A stretch of 64,000 bases of DNA from Undaria pinnatifida. Taxonomy: Eukaryota; Sar; Phaeophyceae; Laminariales; Alariaceae. Made by a program: the position numbers and the translations under genes. The first letter of the stretch is position 1; each line of letters opens with the position of its first letter. The stretch is taken from the NCBI GenBank assembly GCA_012845835.1, contig JABAKD010000025.1, forward strand, positions 31,185,314 through 31,249,313, in the 5' to 3' direction. This document shows positions 1-10,538 of the stretch, piece by piece. The notes beneath the pieces are model-generated. The model searched no databases, was not told the origin of the DNA, and saw only the letters and a program-made list of their open reading frames with translations.

Positions 1-90
1 CACTCCAGCTGTGAGATCGAAGATTTCGTCGAAACTCATCTTTGCAAGCTGTGTGTGATACTCCGATCGCGCGTATTGCGAGTTCCCCAC
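1..90 (-). repeat. Terminal module of poly(C)-jointed repeat
   Basis: The window opens with the minus-strand form of the conserved terminal module of a repeat that recurs at least ten times here. Read on the minus strand it ends with GATYTCACAGCTGGAGTG, preceded by the CGCGATCGGAGTATCACAC block. The same block closes the window on the plus strand. There is no coding capacity. From 91 to 700 nothing recognisable was seen. Confidence 0.75.
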
Positions 91-699
91 TGTCGTCGAA
101 GATATTGTAGTCCTGTAGATGTCGCGTCCATGTCTGGTGCTCTTGTTAGTGGTATTCATGAAAACATGCCCTAACATGTAGTAGATGATCGCTGAGTGGT
201 GTTCCTTTCCTTTACATCAAACCAGGTAGTATATGCCAACGCAACCGCTTGCTTGAAAAACGACAAAGAAATTCCTCACACACCTGACACAGAGAAGACG
301 CGCCCGAAGATTTCTCAGTATACCGACGGTCAGGAACAGGTTATCGAGCAGCGCACTTGATTTTTGCAACCGCTCCTCACTCCACCTAAGACACTACGGG
401 CATGCGTTGGACCCAGCTCGCTGATGCCCAAATAAAATTTCAAAGGAGGTGATGTGGTGGGCGAATGCTATAATGATTTGCGCTGCTTCGATTACCCTGC
501 CTCTCGTTCTGTTTGTTCTTGCGTTCTTGATGAACCTGTCATTTGGCAACGAGCAGTTGTGACGCATTTTTAGGTTTGTGTAAAGACTTCATGTGGACTA
601 TGTGATGTTTCTGACTCGAAGGGACCTCAATTTGGAACCCACGGTATATGGGTTCCATCTTTTGACTGGCGTTGGTATGCGGACGTATATATGGTTTTA

Positions 700-1090
700 G
701 TGTGTCGTGTGTCCGCGTGGTTTTTGTTTCACGTATGTTTTGGTTGGTATTCTAGACTTGGTTATCGTATTGTTTCAAAGTGGTGCTTTCCACGTTTTTG
801 ATGCTACACGTATATGTTTTGGTATATGTTCTAGACTTTGTTATCGTGTTGTTTCGGAGCGGTATTTTCGAATACATGTTATTTTGTAACCACGTAGTTT
901 TTGCTACACGTGTACGTTTTGGTTGATGTTCTAGGTTTCGTTATCGTATTGTATCGAGGTGGTGTTTTCGAATACATATTATTTTGTTTTGTTTGTTTTG
1001 CAACCACGTGGTTTTTCCTGCACATACTTTTTGTTTGATGTTCTAGACTTCATTATCGTATTTAATCAAAATCTTGGTTTCGAATATTTA
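700..1090 (+). repeat. Degenerate tandem repeat, about 90-115 bp units
   Basis: About four diverged units follow each other, each containing GTTCTAGACTTNGTTATCG and then a TTTCGAATACAT-type segment and CCACGTGGTTTTT. Spacing varies from about 90 to 115 bp because of indels. Overlapping open frames here are T/G-rich and look non-coding. The array is followed directly by a poly(G) tract at about 1109-1134. Confidence 0.6.
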
Positions 1091-1589
1091 TTGGTGTACA
1101 ATGGTTGGGGGGGGGGGGGGGGGGAGGGGGGGGGGCTGTTTTATATCTTTAAAACGTATTTTTGTACGCCGAGAAAACTGCTTCGGGGGGCCTAAAACGA
1201 AGTTGCGAGGGACGTTTGGGAATTTCAACGTTCCCCCTCGCGGCTTTTGTCAAGTATGGTTAAATGCATATTCATCCCTGAAGATAGATATGCAGTAACC
1301 AGCCTTGACAACTATGGGTTGTAGCGGTATCATAATACACTTATGATACCGTTACTCTTCATAGTTCGGCGATGTGTCTATTATTTATTTTGCCACACGG
1401 TGTGGGTTGAATCGAAATACGGAGTGAGGCTAGGGTTCAAGAAAAACGGGTGGGGGGGGGGGGGGTGGGGGGGAAGGGGGGGGGACAGGGGGGTGGGGAA
1501 TTTGACAAGTAAGCGTTGGTATGTATGGGTAGTCTGCTTATTGAGTATCCCGTCATGTGGTGGGTGACATGTGATGAGTTGTAGGAGGT

Positions 1590-1895
1590 TTGGGGATGTT
1601 TCGGCGACTCCACTTGCAACTACAGTGTAGCTATCCGGGTCAACAGGGTGATGTTAGTCAGTCTGTGTACGGAAACTATGAAATTCGTGGAAGGTAATGT
1701 ATCAGTTTATCAAGTCAAGTCTGTAAGTCCATTATCTGGTGAGGGAAGGGTGTGTGTGTGGGGGGGGGGGGGGCGGGGGAAGGGGGAAGGGGGTGAATTG
1801 CAGCAGCGGGATCTCCAGCACGTGGAAGTGTTCAATACTCTGGCGGATTTCGATGTGGGTCGTTTGAAGGAAAGTGCGAGATGCATTCAGGCGTG
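1590..1895 (-). repeat. Poly(C)-jointed repeat, partial copy
   Basis: On the minus strand this holds the module with the AACAGGGTGATG / CTACAGTGTAGCTAT core (1600-1760), then a G-run (about 1758-1795), then the module with CACGTGGAAGTGTTCAATAC. This is the same module order as in the copies near 7000, 34600 and 42900. Another long G-run precedes it at about 1449-1490. From 1900 to 2640 only AT-rich sequence and one C-run (about 2448-2461) were seen. Confidence 0.65.
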
Positions 1896-2708
1896 ATTTG
1901 GACTCAGTAACGTTCGTTGTTTCCGTGGACACACCATGTTTTGGCAGGATTTTTTTCGTTGTTTATTTCCTGAAATATTTCGGTTGTAGGTAGTGTGTTT
2001 GATATTTACGTCATGAATGTATGTTTTGCGTTGGTATAGTTGAGAAACTTGGTTATAATTTACGCTCCTCAATCGACGTCGTCGAGAAGACAGATTGATC
2101 CATACGTAACAATGTTATTGGTGAAAACGTTCTTGTAATCCTCACATGTTTAATAAAGACGTTGTAACCTACGAACGTAGGTTGAACACTTCCATGCTTA
2201 TATGCACCCTCTTTTCAACCCACAAATACCCAGTACTCGACATGCACAGTCCATACTCACTTCCACACTCATATGTACCCGCTTCCCAACCCACACACAT
2301 CCAAATGTAGCGCCTCTTCCGAATAACTCGAATCAACATGCCCGCACACATTGTTTATTCAGGTACGACGTTGCATTACGCTCTCGGACTCTAATGTCTA
2401 CGGCTATGCTTACCTGACTACGTTTCCACTTATCCACGAAAATCCCCCACCCCCCCCCCCCTTCCTCCTTTCCATAACTCTTATATCGATCTATTCCCCT
2501 AAACGGTGGTTGTTCATTCCTCTATGACACTTTGTAAAAATAACCGTTTGTTTGAGGGACAGGCGAAGTGGCCATTCCCATAACTCATGTATAACTTCTG
2601 CAAATCAATCGCTCATTCCTGAAAATCATGTAACGTACAAAGACGTACCCACTCATCACTCAGCAGTCTATCATGCCCGGGTGCTTGATCTTCCCTTTCG
2701 ATACATTT

Positions 2709-4128
2709 TCAAACTCCTTCAGTGACCAACCACCAATACTTCTCACGTACAACCGGGTCATGCATTCTTTTAATAGTCGGCTTTATTGGTGAGTTTTTGA
2801 AAAATGTTTTGCGGAAATTGTGGAGTTTGTCCCTTAAACGTTCCTTGGCATAACCATGTCTAATCATGTCCGTCATCAACTTAGCAGCTGCCACTTGGAA
2901 GAAATGGATTTCCGAGCACCTAATTGCAAATCGACAAAGTTGGCAATGGAGGGTCGAATACAAACACTTTTTTGACAATCGTGTTTCAATGTGGGGGTAT
3001 CTACGGTACTGCTTCAGTGTCTCCATGTGGTCCCGCTTATCATACATTCGAATTTGCGACACTCCAGGAGTACTTTGAAGAATTTCCATATCCAGGAAAT
3101 GCACTGTTTGCCCTCTTTGTTCCTTGGTGATAGATACGGGGTTTGCAACCTGCTCACCCTCGTCATCCATGATGTGTTCTGGGTACATTCCACCCCTCCC
3201 CTCCTTCCCGCTTGATAATTTGTTCAAACGTAGGGCCTTTCCTACTTGGTAAGCCTGGTGCTGCCGTAAGTATGTCATCTATGAATCTCTTGGTGTTACT
3301 ACCGTACTGTTCAATAAACTCTAAAGGGTAAAAAGGTTCAATGTTGTTTCTCGTATCGAGCAAATATCTATTCATCATAGTTTTAAGGAAATTGAGTTCA
3401 TGCATGAACGCGAAATCGTTCGCTCAATCGGGTGCGGGTGCAGTGCCCATGAATATGCCCGATGATTGCTTATATATCGCTCCTCCAAATTGTACAAACC
3501 CTTCGCCTAGTACGAAGTTAATCCATTCACACAGTTTAGCTTGACCAACATTAAATTCCCTTTTGTTGTTGGTTGTTCTATTATTAGCATTTACAGGAGG
3601 GTTGAGAGACCAGTGTATTTTGTTGATCTTCGGTTCCTTTCCATCATGTTTGAACACATACCTAATGTACATCGATTTGGAACCGTCTTTTGCTTCTTGG
3701 TACGTGAATACCAAGTCCAGTAACTCGCCCATGATGCGTTTAAGACATTTGACCGGAATGTTAGTGTACATGGCTACAAAATCAAAATTTTCCAGGTGGA
3801 GAGGCAGTCCGTTTTTTGCCATCGCTGCTTTGTGGTCCAAATCTTTCATAACATCTACTATTTCAGCCCCACCTGAAGTAATCCAACACTTGTTTGCAAC
3901 CAAACCAATACGAATACATTCTTCACGCCACGAAGCATCTAGTACTGGTCTGATGCCAACGAGTACTGCATTTACTATCTTAGCTACGCCTTCTGTGGTT
4001 GTGCCACAACACGATGTGATACCCCGGAAAGCAGGGATCGCTTTGTGTAATTTGGGCATAAGATATCTAACCGGTATCTGCGTAGAGTACTTTTCGACAT
4101 ACTTGTGTTTGTGTGGATTTTGAGGATC
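2709..4128 (-). pseudogene. Reverse transcriptase core and thumb of the Penelope-like element
   Basis: RT motifs appear in the expected order: MPKLHK (PKxHK motif), NFDFVAMYTNIP (the first catalytic Asp within the LYTNIP-like motif), SSGIFMGTAPAPD (the GxxMGxxxAP motif), a TGA, ANDFAFMHELNFLK, and RFIDDIL with the catalytic D-D pair. After a frame change near 3220 the sequence continues with HFLDMEI (the FLD motif) and a long helical, basic region (YAKERLRDKLHNFRKTF) typical of the Penelope RT thumb. The four stops and the frameshift make this copy inactive. RT homology with telomerase-related PLE enzymes is established for the family; the motif calls were made by eye. Confidence 0.85.
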
Positions 4129-4131
4129 TTA

Positions 4132-5121
4132 TATTTTGACCATGACCATCGGTATCGGTAAATGTTCCTTCAGCAAATGTGTAATTTGCCTCGTCGTGAT
4201 TTTTTCTATGAGGTCTGGGAACAATTTACTCTTAACTCGTGTATATCCTGGACCACTCAACTCTGCTGTGGTTACTCTCGCATAACAGGCTTTGCACATG
4301 ACGCTCAAGCAGTTTGCTGCTTTGTCCACTTTGGTGATAACGACACTTTTATGCGCCTGTTTGAATGCGTGTCTGGCTGCCGAAATGTCTATGTTGCCTG
4401 TTACTGGGCGTGTTTCAGCAGCATCTTCTGCGTATTCTAAACACCTACGTATTTCTTCAAATGGCGTGTTCCTCCAGTCTAAAGTATCCACGTAGTTGAT
4501 TGCTAAGTTGCTGCAGATCTCGGCTACATGTTCCTCAATGGCCGTGACCAATTGCACATAAAATGGGGCTGTATGATTCTCCTCCGCATAATCTAATCTA
4601 AACCCGGCCTGCAATTTAAGTATGGCTTCAGCATCTTTTTGCTTAAGGCACTCTGCATCCGTTGTTAATACACAAAGGGAACCATCCTTAATACATACGA
4701 CATACTTAGACTATCTAGAATTCCCGCAAATACACTGAAAGTTCTGGTTGATGTCGCGTGCTACGGCGCTGGCATTGAGGAAGAAAGAATCCAAGGTCTG
4801 GCCATACTTGAAACATGGAATTGTTTCCGTAATACTCTCCCCAAACCCAACGCATACAGGGGGTATCCTATTTAATGTATTTGGCCGCATCAGTAATCCG
4901 CGCAGGGGGACTACGTTGGCAATCTCACTAGTGAATCCCATAACGATTAACTTAGGTACTTTCACCGGTTGGACCGAAGGCGTCGGGAACGAGCTCAAGT
5001 AGCGTTTCCTGAGTACATTGAAAGCCTTTTGGACGTTACCGGGAATGCCGTGTTGTCCTATGTACTTGATCATACGGAGCAAGTTTCTGGGAGGCAAGTG
5101 CAAGATGTACGAATCCACCAA
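4132..5121 (-). pseudogene. Linker and DKG-like N-terminal RT region of the Penelope-like element
   Basis: This stays in the same frame as the nuclease. The first part (5121-4714) carries LPPRNLLRMIKYIGQHGIPG and ends near a QCICGNSR segment, a possible remnant of a Cys motif, then TAG. The frame stays open past that stop into a region with the sequence VVITKVDKAANCLSVMCK. This corresponds to the conserved (A)DKG-type motif that precedes RT motif 1 in Penelope-like elements, with Ala in place of Gly. The segment ends with TAA at 4129, and the next codons continue in frame into the RT core. I see no other domain. Confidence 0.7.
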
Positions 5122-5151
5122 GTGTGGTCTATTATTAACAAGTCCGGCAAA

Positions 5152-5916
5152 TTAACTAATCCTACGCTGCCAGTCTCTAGACAGAAGCACCCGCCCATTG
5201 TGCGTTATCTTAGTAATACGCGATTTGTGCCTAGAGCGTCTGACCCGTCTAATCCCAAAGCCATGTGTTGGTATCTGCGGGAGTTGTCGCTTGGCGATTT
5301 CCCTACGTGTATTGTATCCTTTTACGCGTGTGTGCAATCGGTTAATCCATGAGTTTTCTCTTTCTCGCCAATGGAGTGGTGTCCCGGAGTTCTCCACACC
5401 CTCTAAACACCGGGGAACTATTTCCAGGAGAACGACTACAAATTTGGTTTGATCCGCCTTGATTTCTCTACCTAGAGCGTCAGTTGTGGAAATATGTTCC
5501 TGGAATCTAACGTACGGGCTCTTGATCGTTCGTCCCACGTATGTTTTCCCGTTGTTCAAATGGACTATGGCGTGAATAGAGCGTGTCTCCTTGTCAGCGA
5601 CTGGGCGTGTTCCACCAGGGCCGGGAACAACGCGCCATTTTTGAAATGTTTTCCCACTCTTTTGCTGGCAAAGTGCTCCTGGTGGCAAATCCCCCCTTTC
5701 CCCCTTACCCTTTGCCAACCAAGCATTCCGAATCCTCCAAATCTTTTTTAGCGCAGGATGGTTAGACATCACTGCCTGTCTAGTTCGTACAAATGCATTT
5801 CGCATTATCACCGAGGGAGATGCATCGTCCCATTTAAATGGTCGTGGGGGTCTACGTTTACCCCGTATCCGTGGCGTGATTGATCGGGGGTCTAAATGCC
5901 TGACTGCTTTTGGTTA
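5152..5916 (-). pseudogene. GIY-YIG endonuclease domain of the Penelope-like element
   Basis: The endonuclease would nick the chromosomal target during retrotransposition. The frame opens after an in-frame TAA at 5914-5916 and starts with a very basic stretch. The GIY-YIG core reads IHAIVHLNNGKTYVGRT, giving the first motif as IHA/IV and the second as YVG. It is followed by VRFQEH (the conserved Arg and His), then ERENSWI with the usual catalytic Glu, and GYN. A basic tail with KRQLPQ and RRVRRSRHK follows. The frame ends in TAA at 5152 but continues open beyond it into the linker, so that stop looks like a nonsense mutation rather than the true end. Calling it part of the RT polyprotein is inference from the shared frame. 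Confidence 0.8.
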
Positions 5917-5979
5917 CACGTCTTGTTCCTGATGGTGTGTGGTCAGGTCTTCAGGTTTCCAAAGACCAGGTCGTCCAAG

Positions 5980-6880
5980 TGTAATCTGGTGTGTCGTAAA
6001 GTTCATGGTGTGGTAGATGAAAGCGGGGAGAGGCGGGGGGGGGGGGGGGGGGGGGGGGAGAGCTTATAATATGATTATAATTTTCATGTAATTGTAAGTT
6101 GATGGGGGTTAGGGGGCGCGGGGGGGGGGGGGGGGGGGGGATTTAATTGGCGTGGGGTTACTCAATGTCACAGCAGTGTATTGGTATACTTATCTGTTTC
6201 ATCGCTTCTGTTTCATCGTCGGGAGGAGGGTGGGGGGGGGGGGTTAAAACAGTTCATCGCGAGGGTATTTTTCATGTGTGTAAACCTGTGGCAAATTATG
6301 TTTAATGAGTCGGGCAGCGGGGGAGGGTAAACCTGTAATTTGAGAAGAGGGAGGGGGGGGGCATACTTTTCTTGAGTGTATTTCTATATAACCGTACGTT
6401 GATGAGGGTTAGGGAGGGGGGGCGGGGGGGGGTAATTAAATTAGCGTGGGGGTAAACAAGTTCGCAGTGTAATGACATACTTTTCTTGTTTCATCGTTTC
6501 TGTTTCATCGTTAGGGGGTTTGGGTGGGGGGGGGGGCAGAGGGGGGCGGGGGCGGGTTGCGGGTTCCAACAGTTTATCTCGAGGGTATACAAGGTCGCAG
6601 CGTTATAACATACTTTTCATATGTGTAAACCTGTGGCAAATCATGTAATAATCGATCAGGCAGCGAAGGGGGGTTCAGAATTTCATGCATAATTATGTTT
6701 AATCGGCTAGGCATGGAGGGAAGAAGGAGCGCGAGGGGGGGGGGAGGGGGGGGGGGGGGGGGGGGAATCCGGTGCGTTGTATTTTGTATATCTACCGGGG
6801 GGGGGGGAGTGTTGTAAGTTTGTGGCGGGGGTATACACGGCCGCAGTGTTATACTATACTTCTTATGGCAATACCCTACG
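5980..6880. repeat. Poly(G)-jointed tandem repeat, second family
   Basis: Two and a half units of about 300-340 bp follow each other. Each holds GTTGATGRGGGTTAGGG, a poly(G) run, a TTAATTRGCGTGGG segment, then CATACTT and TTTCATCG repeats, a second poly(G) run, and finally GTGTAAACCTGTGGCAAAT with a TCGGGCAGCG segment. Poly(G) runs lie at about 6018-6058, 6119-6140, 6228-6242, 6353-6361, 6416-6432, 6520-6555 and 6735-6765. The modules look unrelated to those of the poly(C)-jointed family next to it. Confidence 0.65.
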
Positions 6881-6884
6881 TGTA

Positions 6885-7632
6885 TGCGTGATACGCGCAA
6901 TCGGAGTATTACACACAAACTTGCAAAGATAGGTTTCGAATAAAGCTTTGATCTCACGGCCGGAGTATTTTATATTACATGTGACCTCAAGCTCTTGAAA
7001 ACCTCCCCCTCCCCCCTCCCCCTTCCCGACACCCCCCCACCCCTCCCGAACCCTCCCCGCCTCCCGAACCCCCCCACCCCCTCCTTTATTTTTTGTTCTC
7101 TCTTTTCCCCCGCTCCCTCTTGCTCAAACGCCCTAATAAACATCAAAATCTGCCAAGGTAATAAACACCTCATTATCTTTCCAGAGCCATCCATGCCACT
7201 CCCCCCGCCCAACGCCCCCACTTTCTCTATCACCCGAAATACCCCCTAGGCCTAGTACCACGCGTATAGAAAACCCCTACATCGATGCGACATGATTCCC
7301 CCCCCCCTCCCCCCCCTCCCCGCCAACGTCCTACTCCGACACCCCCTCACCGGTTATTTGACTTACAGTATTCACTTGATAAACTGATCCATTTATTTCA
7401 ACGGCTGTAATATTTCGTCCCCCTCAAAAACGTGTTTTATAGTTTCCGCACACAGGCTGACTAACGTCACCGTGTTGACCCTGATAGCTACAGTGTAGTT
7501 GTAAGGGGAGTCGCAGATCTATATCCTTAATGAGGACACATAACCCGTAATACGCGCGATTGGAGTACGTATCACACACAGCTTGCATAGATGAGTTTCG
7601 ACAAATCTTCGATCTCACAGCTGGAGTGTCTA
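6885..7632 (+). repeat. Poly(C)-jointed repeat, near-complete unit
   Basis: One of the fullest copies. It opens with an ACGCGCAATCGGAGT block and the terminal tip, then TGTGACCT, a C-rich run (7004-7080), the module with GCTCAAACGCC and AATAAACAC, another C-run, the module with CTAGTACCACGCGTATAG, a C-run (7289-7321), and the long terminal module. That module includes GTTGACCCTGATAGCTACA and ends at CTCACAGCTGGAGTG (7616-7630). No reading frame is conserved between copies, so this is treated as non-coding. Confidence 0.75.
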
Positions 7633-7894
7633 AACATTTTGGTGATATATTCACAGCAAGGAGGCAGCGCTTACCACGAAAATTTAAAAAGGATGCGGTA
7701 GGCGTCGTGCTCAGCTTTCGACATTGGTCGTTGGTTGAGCGTTCACGAACATTGTTTGACGTCTCGATACACACGACCATTCTTTTTTTACCATTCTCGG
7801 CCAATGAAACGGTGTCACATAAAGGCCTTTGTTTTCAATCGGTGGAGGTGTAGCACCCTACCATATATACTGCTTCCTACTGGTGCAACAACAT

Positions 7895-8885
7895 AATAGT
7901 TTATCCAAACGCCCCACTCACAATCGAAATCGGCGTGAGTAATAAACACCTATACGCAGTTGATATCACGTCACAATCTTTGTGATCATCCATGACGTAG
8001 TTTTCAATTCTTTTCCCCCACCCCCCCACCCCCTCCAACGCTCCCTCTTTTCCAACCACCCGCACGATCGCCTAGACCTAGCACCACGCGTATAACAAGC
8101 CGCTACGTATCTTTGATCTCACAGCCGAAGTGTATTTGAATATTATTTGTGACCTAAAACTCCTAAAAAATCTCCCCCCCCCCCCCCCCACACGCCCCCA
8201 CACGCCCCCCCACGCCCCCCCCCCTCTCGCTCTCCCTTACTCAAACGCCCCACCAAATATCGAAATCCGCCAGATTATTAAACACTTCACGCACAGGATG
8301 TCACCTCATTATCTTCCGAGAGCCATCCATGCCGCTGTTTCCCCCTCCCCCCCCGCCTCGAACGCCCCTTTCTTCCCCATCACCCGCACCATCCCCCCCC
8401 CCCCCCCCCCCCCCCAATAATAAACTGGTGCCGAAACCGTCAGATTTATCCCCTTGAAAGGATTTATAGCTTACATGCACAAATTGCCGCCTTCCCCCCC
8501 CCCCCCCCCCCCCCCTCCAAACCCGCTCGCTTTTGATCAAAACCAGGCCCCCACGTCCTTCAAAACTCCGCCCCACCCCCCTCACCGGTTATTCGACTTA
8601 CAAGATTCACTTGATAAAAGGATACATTTCCTATCACAGCTGTCAGATTTTGTCCCCCTCAGAAACGGGTTTTATAGTTTCCGCGCACAGACTGACTAAA
8701 ATCATCCTGTTGACCCTGACAGCTACACTGTAGTTGTAGGGGGAGTCGCCGACCTATATCTTTAATGAGGACACACAACTCGTAATGCGCGCGATCGGGG
8801 TATCACACACAGCTTGCAAAGATGAGTTTCGACGAAATCTTCGATCCCACAGCTGCAGTGTATTTTCATTTTTTATAATAATAAT
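7895..8885 (+). repeat. Poly(C)-jointed repeat, second unit in tandem
   Basis: This repeats the module order of the preceding unit: AACGCCCC and AATAAACAC, a C-rich joint (8019-8033), CTAGACCTAGCACCACGCG, a terminal-tip variant (8105-8131), a C-joint (8166-8190), and the first module again. C-joints at 8398-8415 and 8491-8513 surround the short TTATAGC module. The full terminal module ends at about 8867. The 230 bp before it (7640-7890) holds no recognised feature, and 8886-9700 also shows nothing I can name. Confidence 0.75.
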
Positions 8886-9702
8886 CTTTGCGGAGTTGTA
8901 GATATATATATTTTCACTCAAAGACCGTTAATAAAGCCATCTATCTGTTTCTGGATCCGATATTACACATTTTCGTGTCACAAAACCGGTTTGACAATAT
9001 TTTACAGCATACACTGGTGACTGCTCCGGCTTCTTTTTTGAGATGTCGTTTTCGGGTCAGGCCTACATCAGAAAATAGGGGTCCATCGTCGGTTATCCGA
9101 GAAAGGGCGTCCAATTTCGTTGAGATGAAGTCCCGACCCGATAACGGCATCCTGGTTCGGTTTTACACATCTCATGGCAGGAAACAAGCTTGGCAACAAC
9201 TCTAAAGTTGCTAGTAGTCCCGTAGGAATACAAGAGCTAATACGCACGCATCAGAAACATACGTCTGTCAGCGGAGCAGGCAAAACGTTTTTTTTGGCGT
9301 ACTCGTGCTGCCGCTGCTGTGTTTTATCAACCGTTGTGATGAACCTTGAACCTCACTACGAGCCGATGGGATCGGATAGCGATGGTAACGACTACGAGAA
9401 GAGCTTTACCGCTCTTCTCGCAGTCGTGATTGCAGAGTTAGCCGAACACGTGACGTACATTAGAGTCGTTCTACGGTAGTCCCCCCACATCTTCGTAAAC
9501 AAAATCGCCGGTTTCGAAACCAGCTCCGGGTTGTATCTCCCGAAATATGGTGTCCCTCGACCCCCCGATGCCATCGATCGATAGGACTTTGCAGACAAGA
9601 TGTGGATGCCTTGTTTTCAATTGCATCTTTCCTTGTGTCGAGCAGCCATGAAATGTTCGGTAAAGAAAATAGCTGGTTTTGGGGGGGACTATCGTAGTCA
9701 TT

Positions 9703-9713
9703 GCTACTACTAT

Positions 9714-9764
<51 letters not shown>

Positions 9765-9789
9765 CACTACTACTCCTGCTACTACTACT
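9703..9789 (+). repeat. (CTA)n microsatellite
   Basis: About 28 near-perfect CTA triplets with a few interruptions (TTA, CCA, TCC). All long open frames across this stretch, such as poly-Tyr, poly-Leu, poly-Ser, poly-Val and poly-Thr, are products of the repeat and are not genes. Confidence 0.95.
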
Positions 9790-10022
9790 CGTGCATTTGT
9801 CGGTGGTGGGGACAGCCGCCGTCTGCGACACGTCGTTGCTGATGTACGAGGTCGACGGGAGCAAGGGGGCAGACAGAACACCCTCATCACGTGGAGCACA
9901 CACAGCGTGTTTTCCCTTTCGCTAATTACAACGCTTCATCTGCGTGGGTACGTAGTCGAGCGATCGCATTGTTGACTACGTTTCGCTACAAGTTTGCTAC
10001 AAAAACAATCTGTAGATTCGGG

Positions 10023-10538
10023 TTTCATCATGTTAGGGGCTCGTCTATCGGATGTTGCCTGTCTTATTCTTCAACTCGAAAGCCCACCTGATGTTCCGAT
10101 TCGAAAGCGCTAATATTGGAGATGGCCTCTAGATAGATTTTTTCCCCTTCCATGGAAGAAAGTGGTGAATAGCTTTGAAAAGTGTAAATATTACATATGT
10201 CACCACCCCTTCCGTATATAACACCTGGTATATAATACTCTTTTACGCTCGACCCCGCTGGCGATTTCGAACAAGTGCAATTTCATCATGTTAGGGGCTC
10301 GTCTATCGGATGTTGCCTGTCTTATTCTTCAACTCGAAAGCCCACCTGATGTTCCGATTCGAAAGCGCTAATATTGGAGATGGCCTCTAGATAGATTTTT
10401 TCCCCTTCCATGGAAGAAAGTGGTGAATAACTTTGAAAAGTGTAAATATTACATATGTCACCACCCCTTCCGTATATAACACCTGGTATATATTACTCTT
10501 TTACGCTCGACCCCGCTGGCGATTTCGAACAAGTGCAA
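10023..10538 (+). repeat. Recent 258-bp direct tandem duplication
   Basis: Positions 10023-10280 and 10281-10538 are the same 258-bp unit, starting TTTCATCATGTTAGGGGCTC and ending CGAACAAGTGCAA. I see only a few differences (for example TAGCTTTG versus TAACTTTG, and TATAATACTC versus TATTACTC). The unit carries no convincing gene. From 10539 to 11090 nothing recognisable was seen. Confidence 0.9.

Larger units (their letters stand above)
2709..5916 (-). mobile_element. Penelope-like retroelement, N-terminal GIY-YIG type, decayed
   Basis: A retroelement coding region read right to left. One minus-strand frame runs from about 5913 to about 3220 and is broken only by stops at 5152-5154 (TAA), 4711-4713 (TAG), 4129-4131 (TAA) and 3424-3426 (TGA). 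A single frame change near 3220 moves it into the frame that ends at 2709. The order is basic leader, GIY-YIG endonuclease, a linker rich in hydrophobic residues with a CIC motif, and a reverse transcriptase with Penelope-type motifs. In most Penelope-like elements the nuclease follows the RT; here it precedes it, as described for the Chlamys/Naiad group. No flanking pseudo-LTRs, hammerhead ribozyme or target duplication could be recognised by eye, so the outer limits are those of the coding region. Confidence 0.85.

Noticed and set aside
2640-2700. Hammerhead ribozyme downstream of the Penelope-like element
   Set aside because: CTGATGA-, GAAA- and GTC-like words are present near the ends but not in the order or spacing of a hammerhead core.
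2709-5916. Stop-codon reassignment to explain the stops in the retroelement frame
   Set aside because: TAA, TAG and TGA all occur in frame and a frameshift is also present, and the M8 gene uses a normal TAA.
9460-9925. Long open frames with poly-Ser, poly-Val, poly-Tyr, poly-Leu or poly-Thr tracts
   Set aside because: They are readings of the (CTA)n microsatellite in all frames and disappear outside it.
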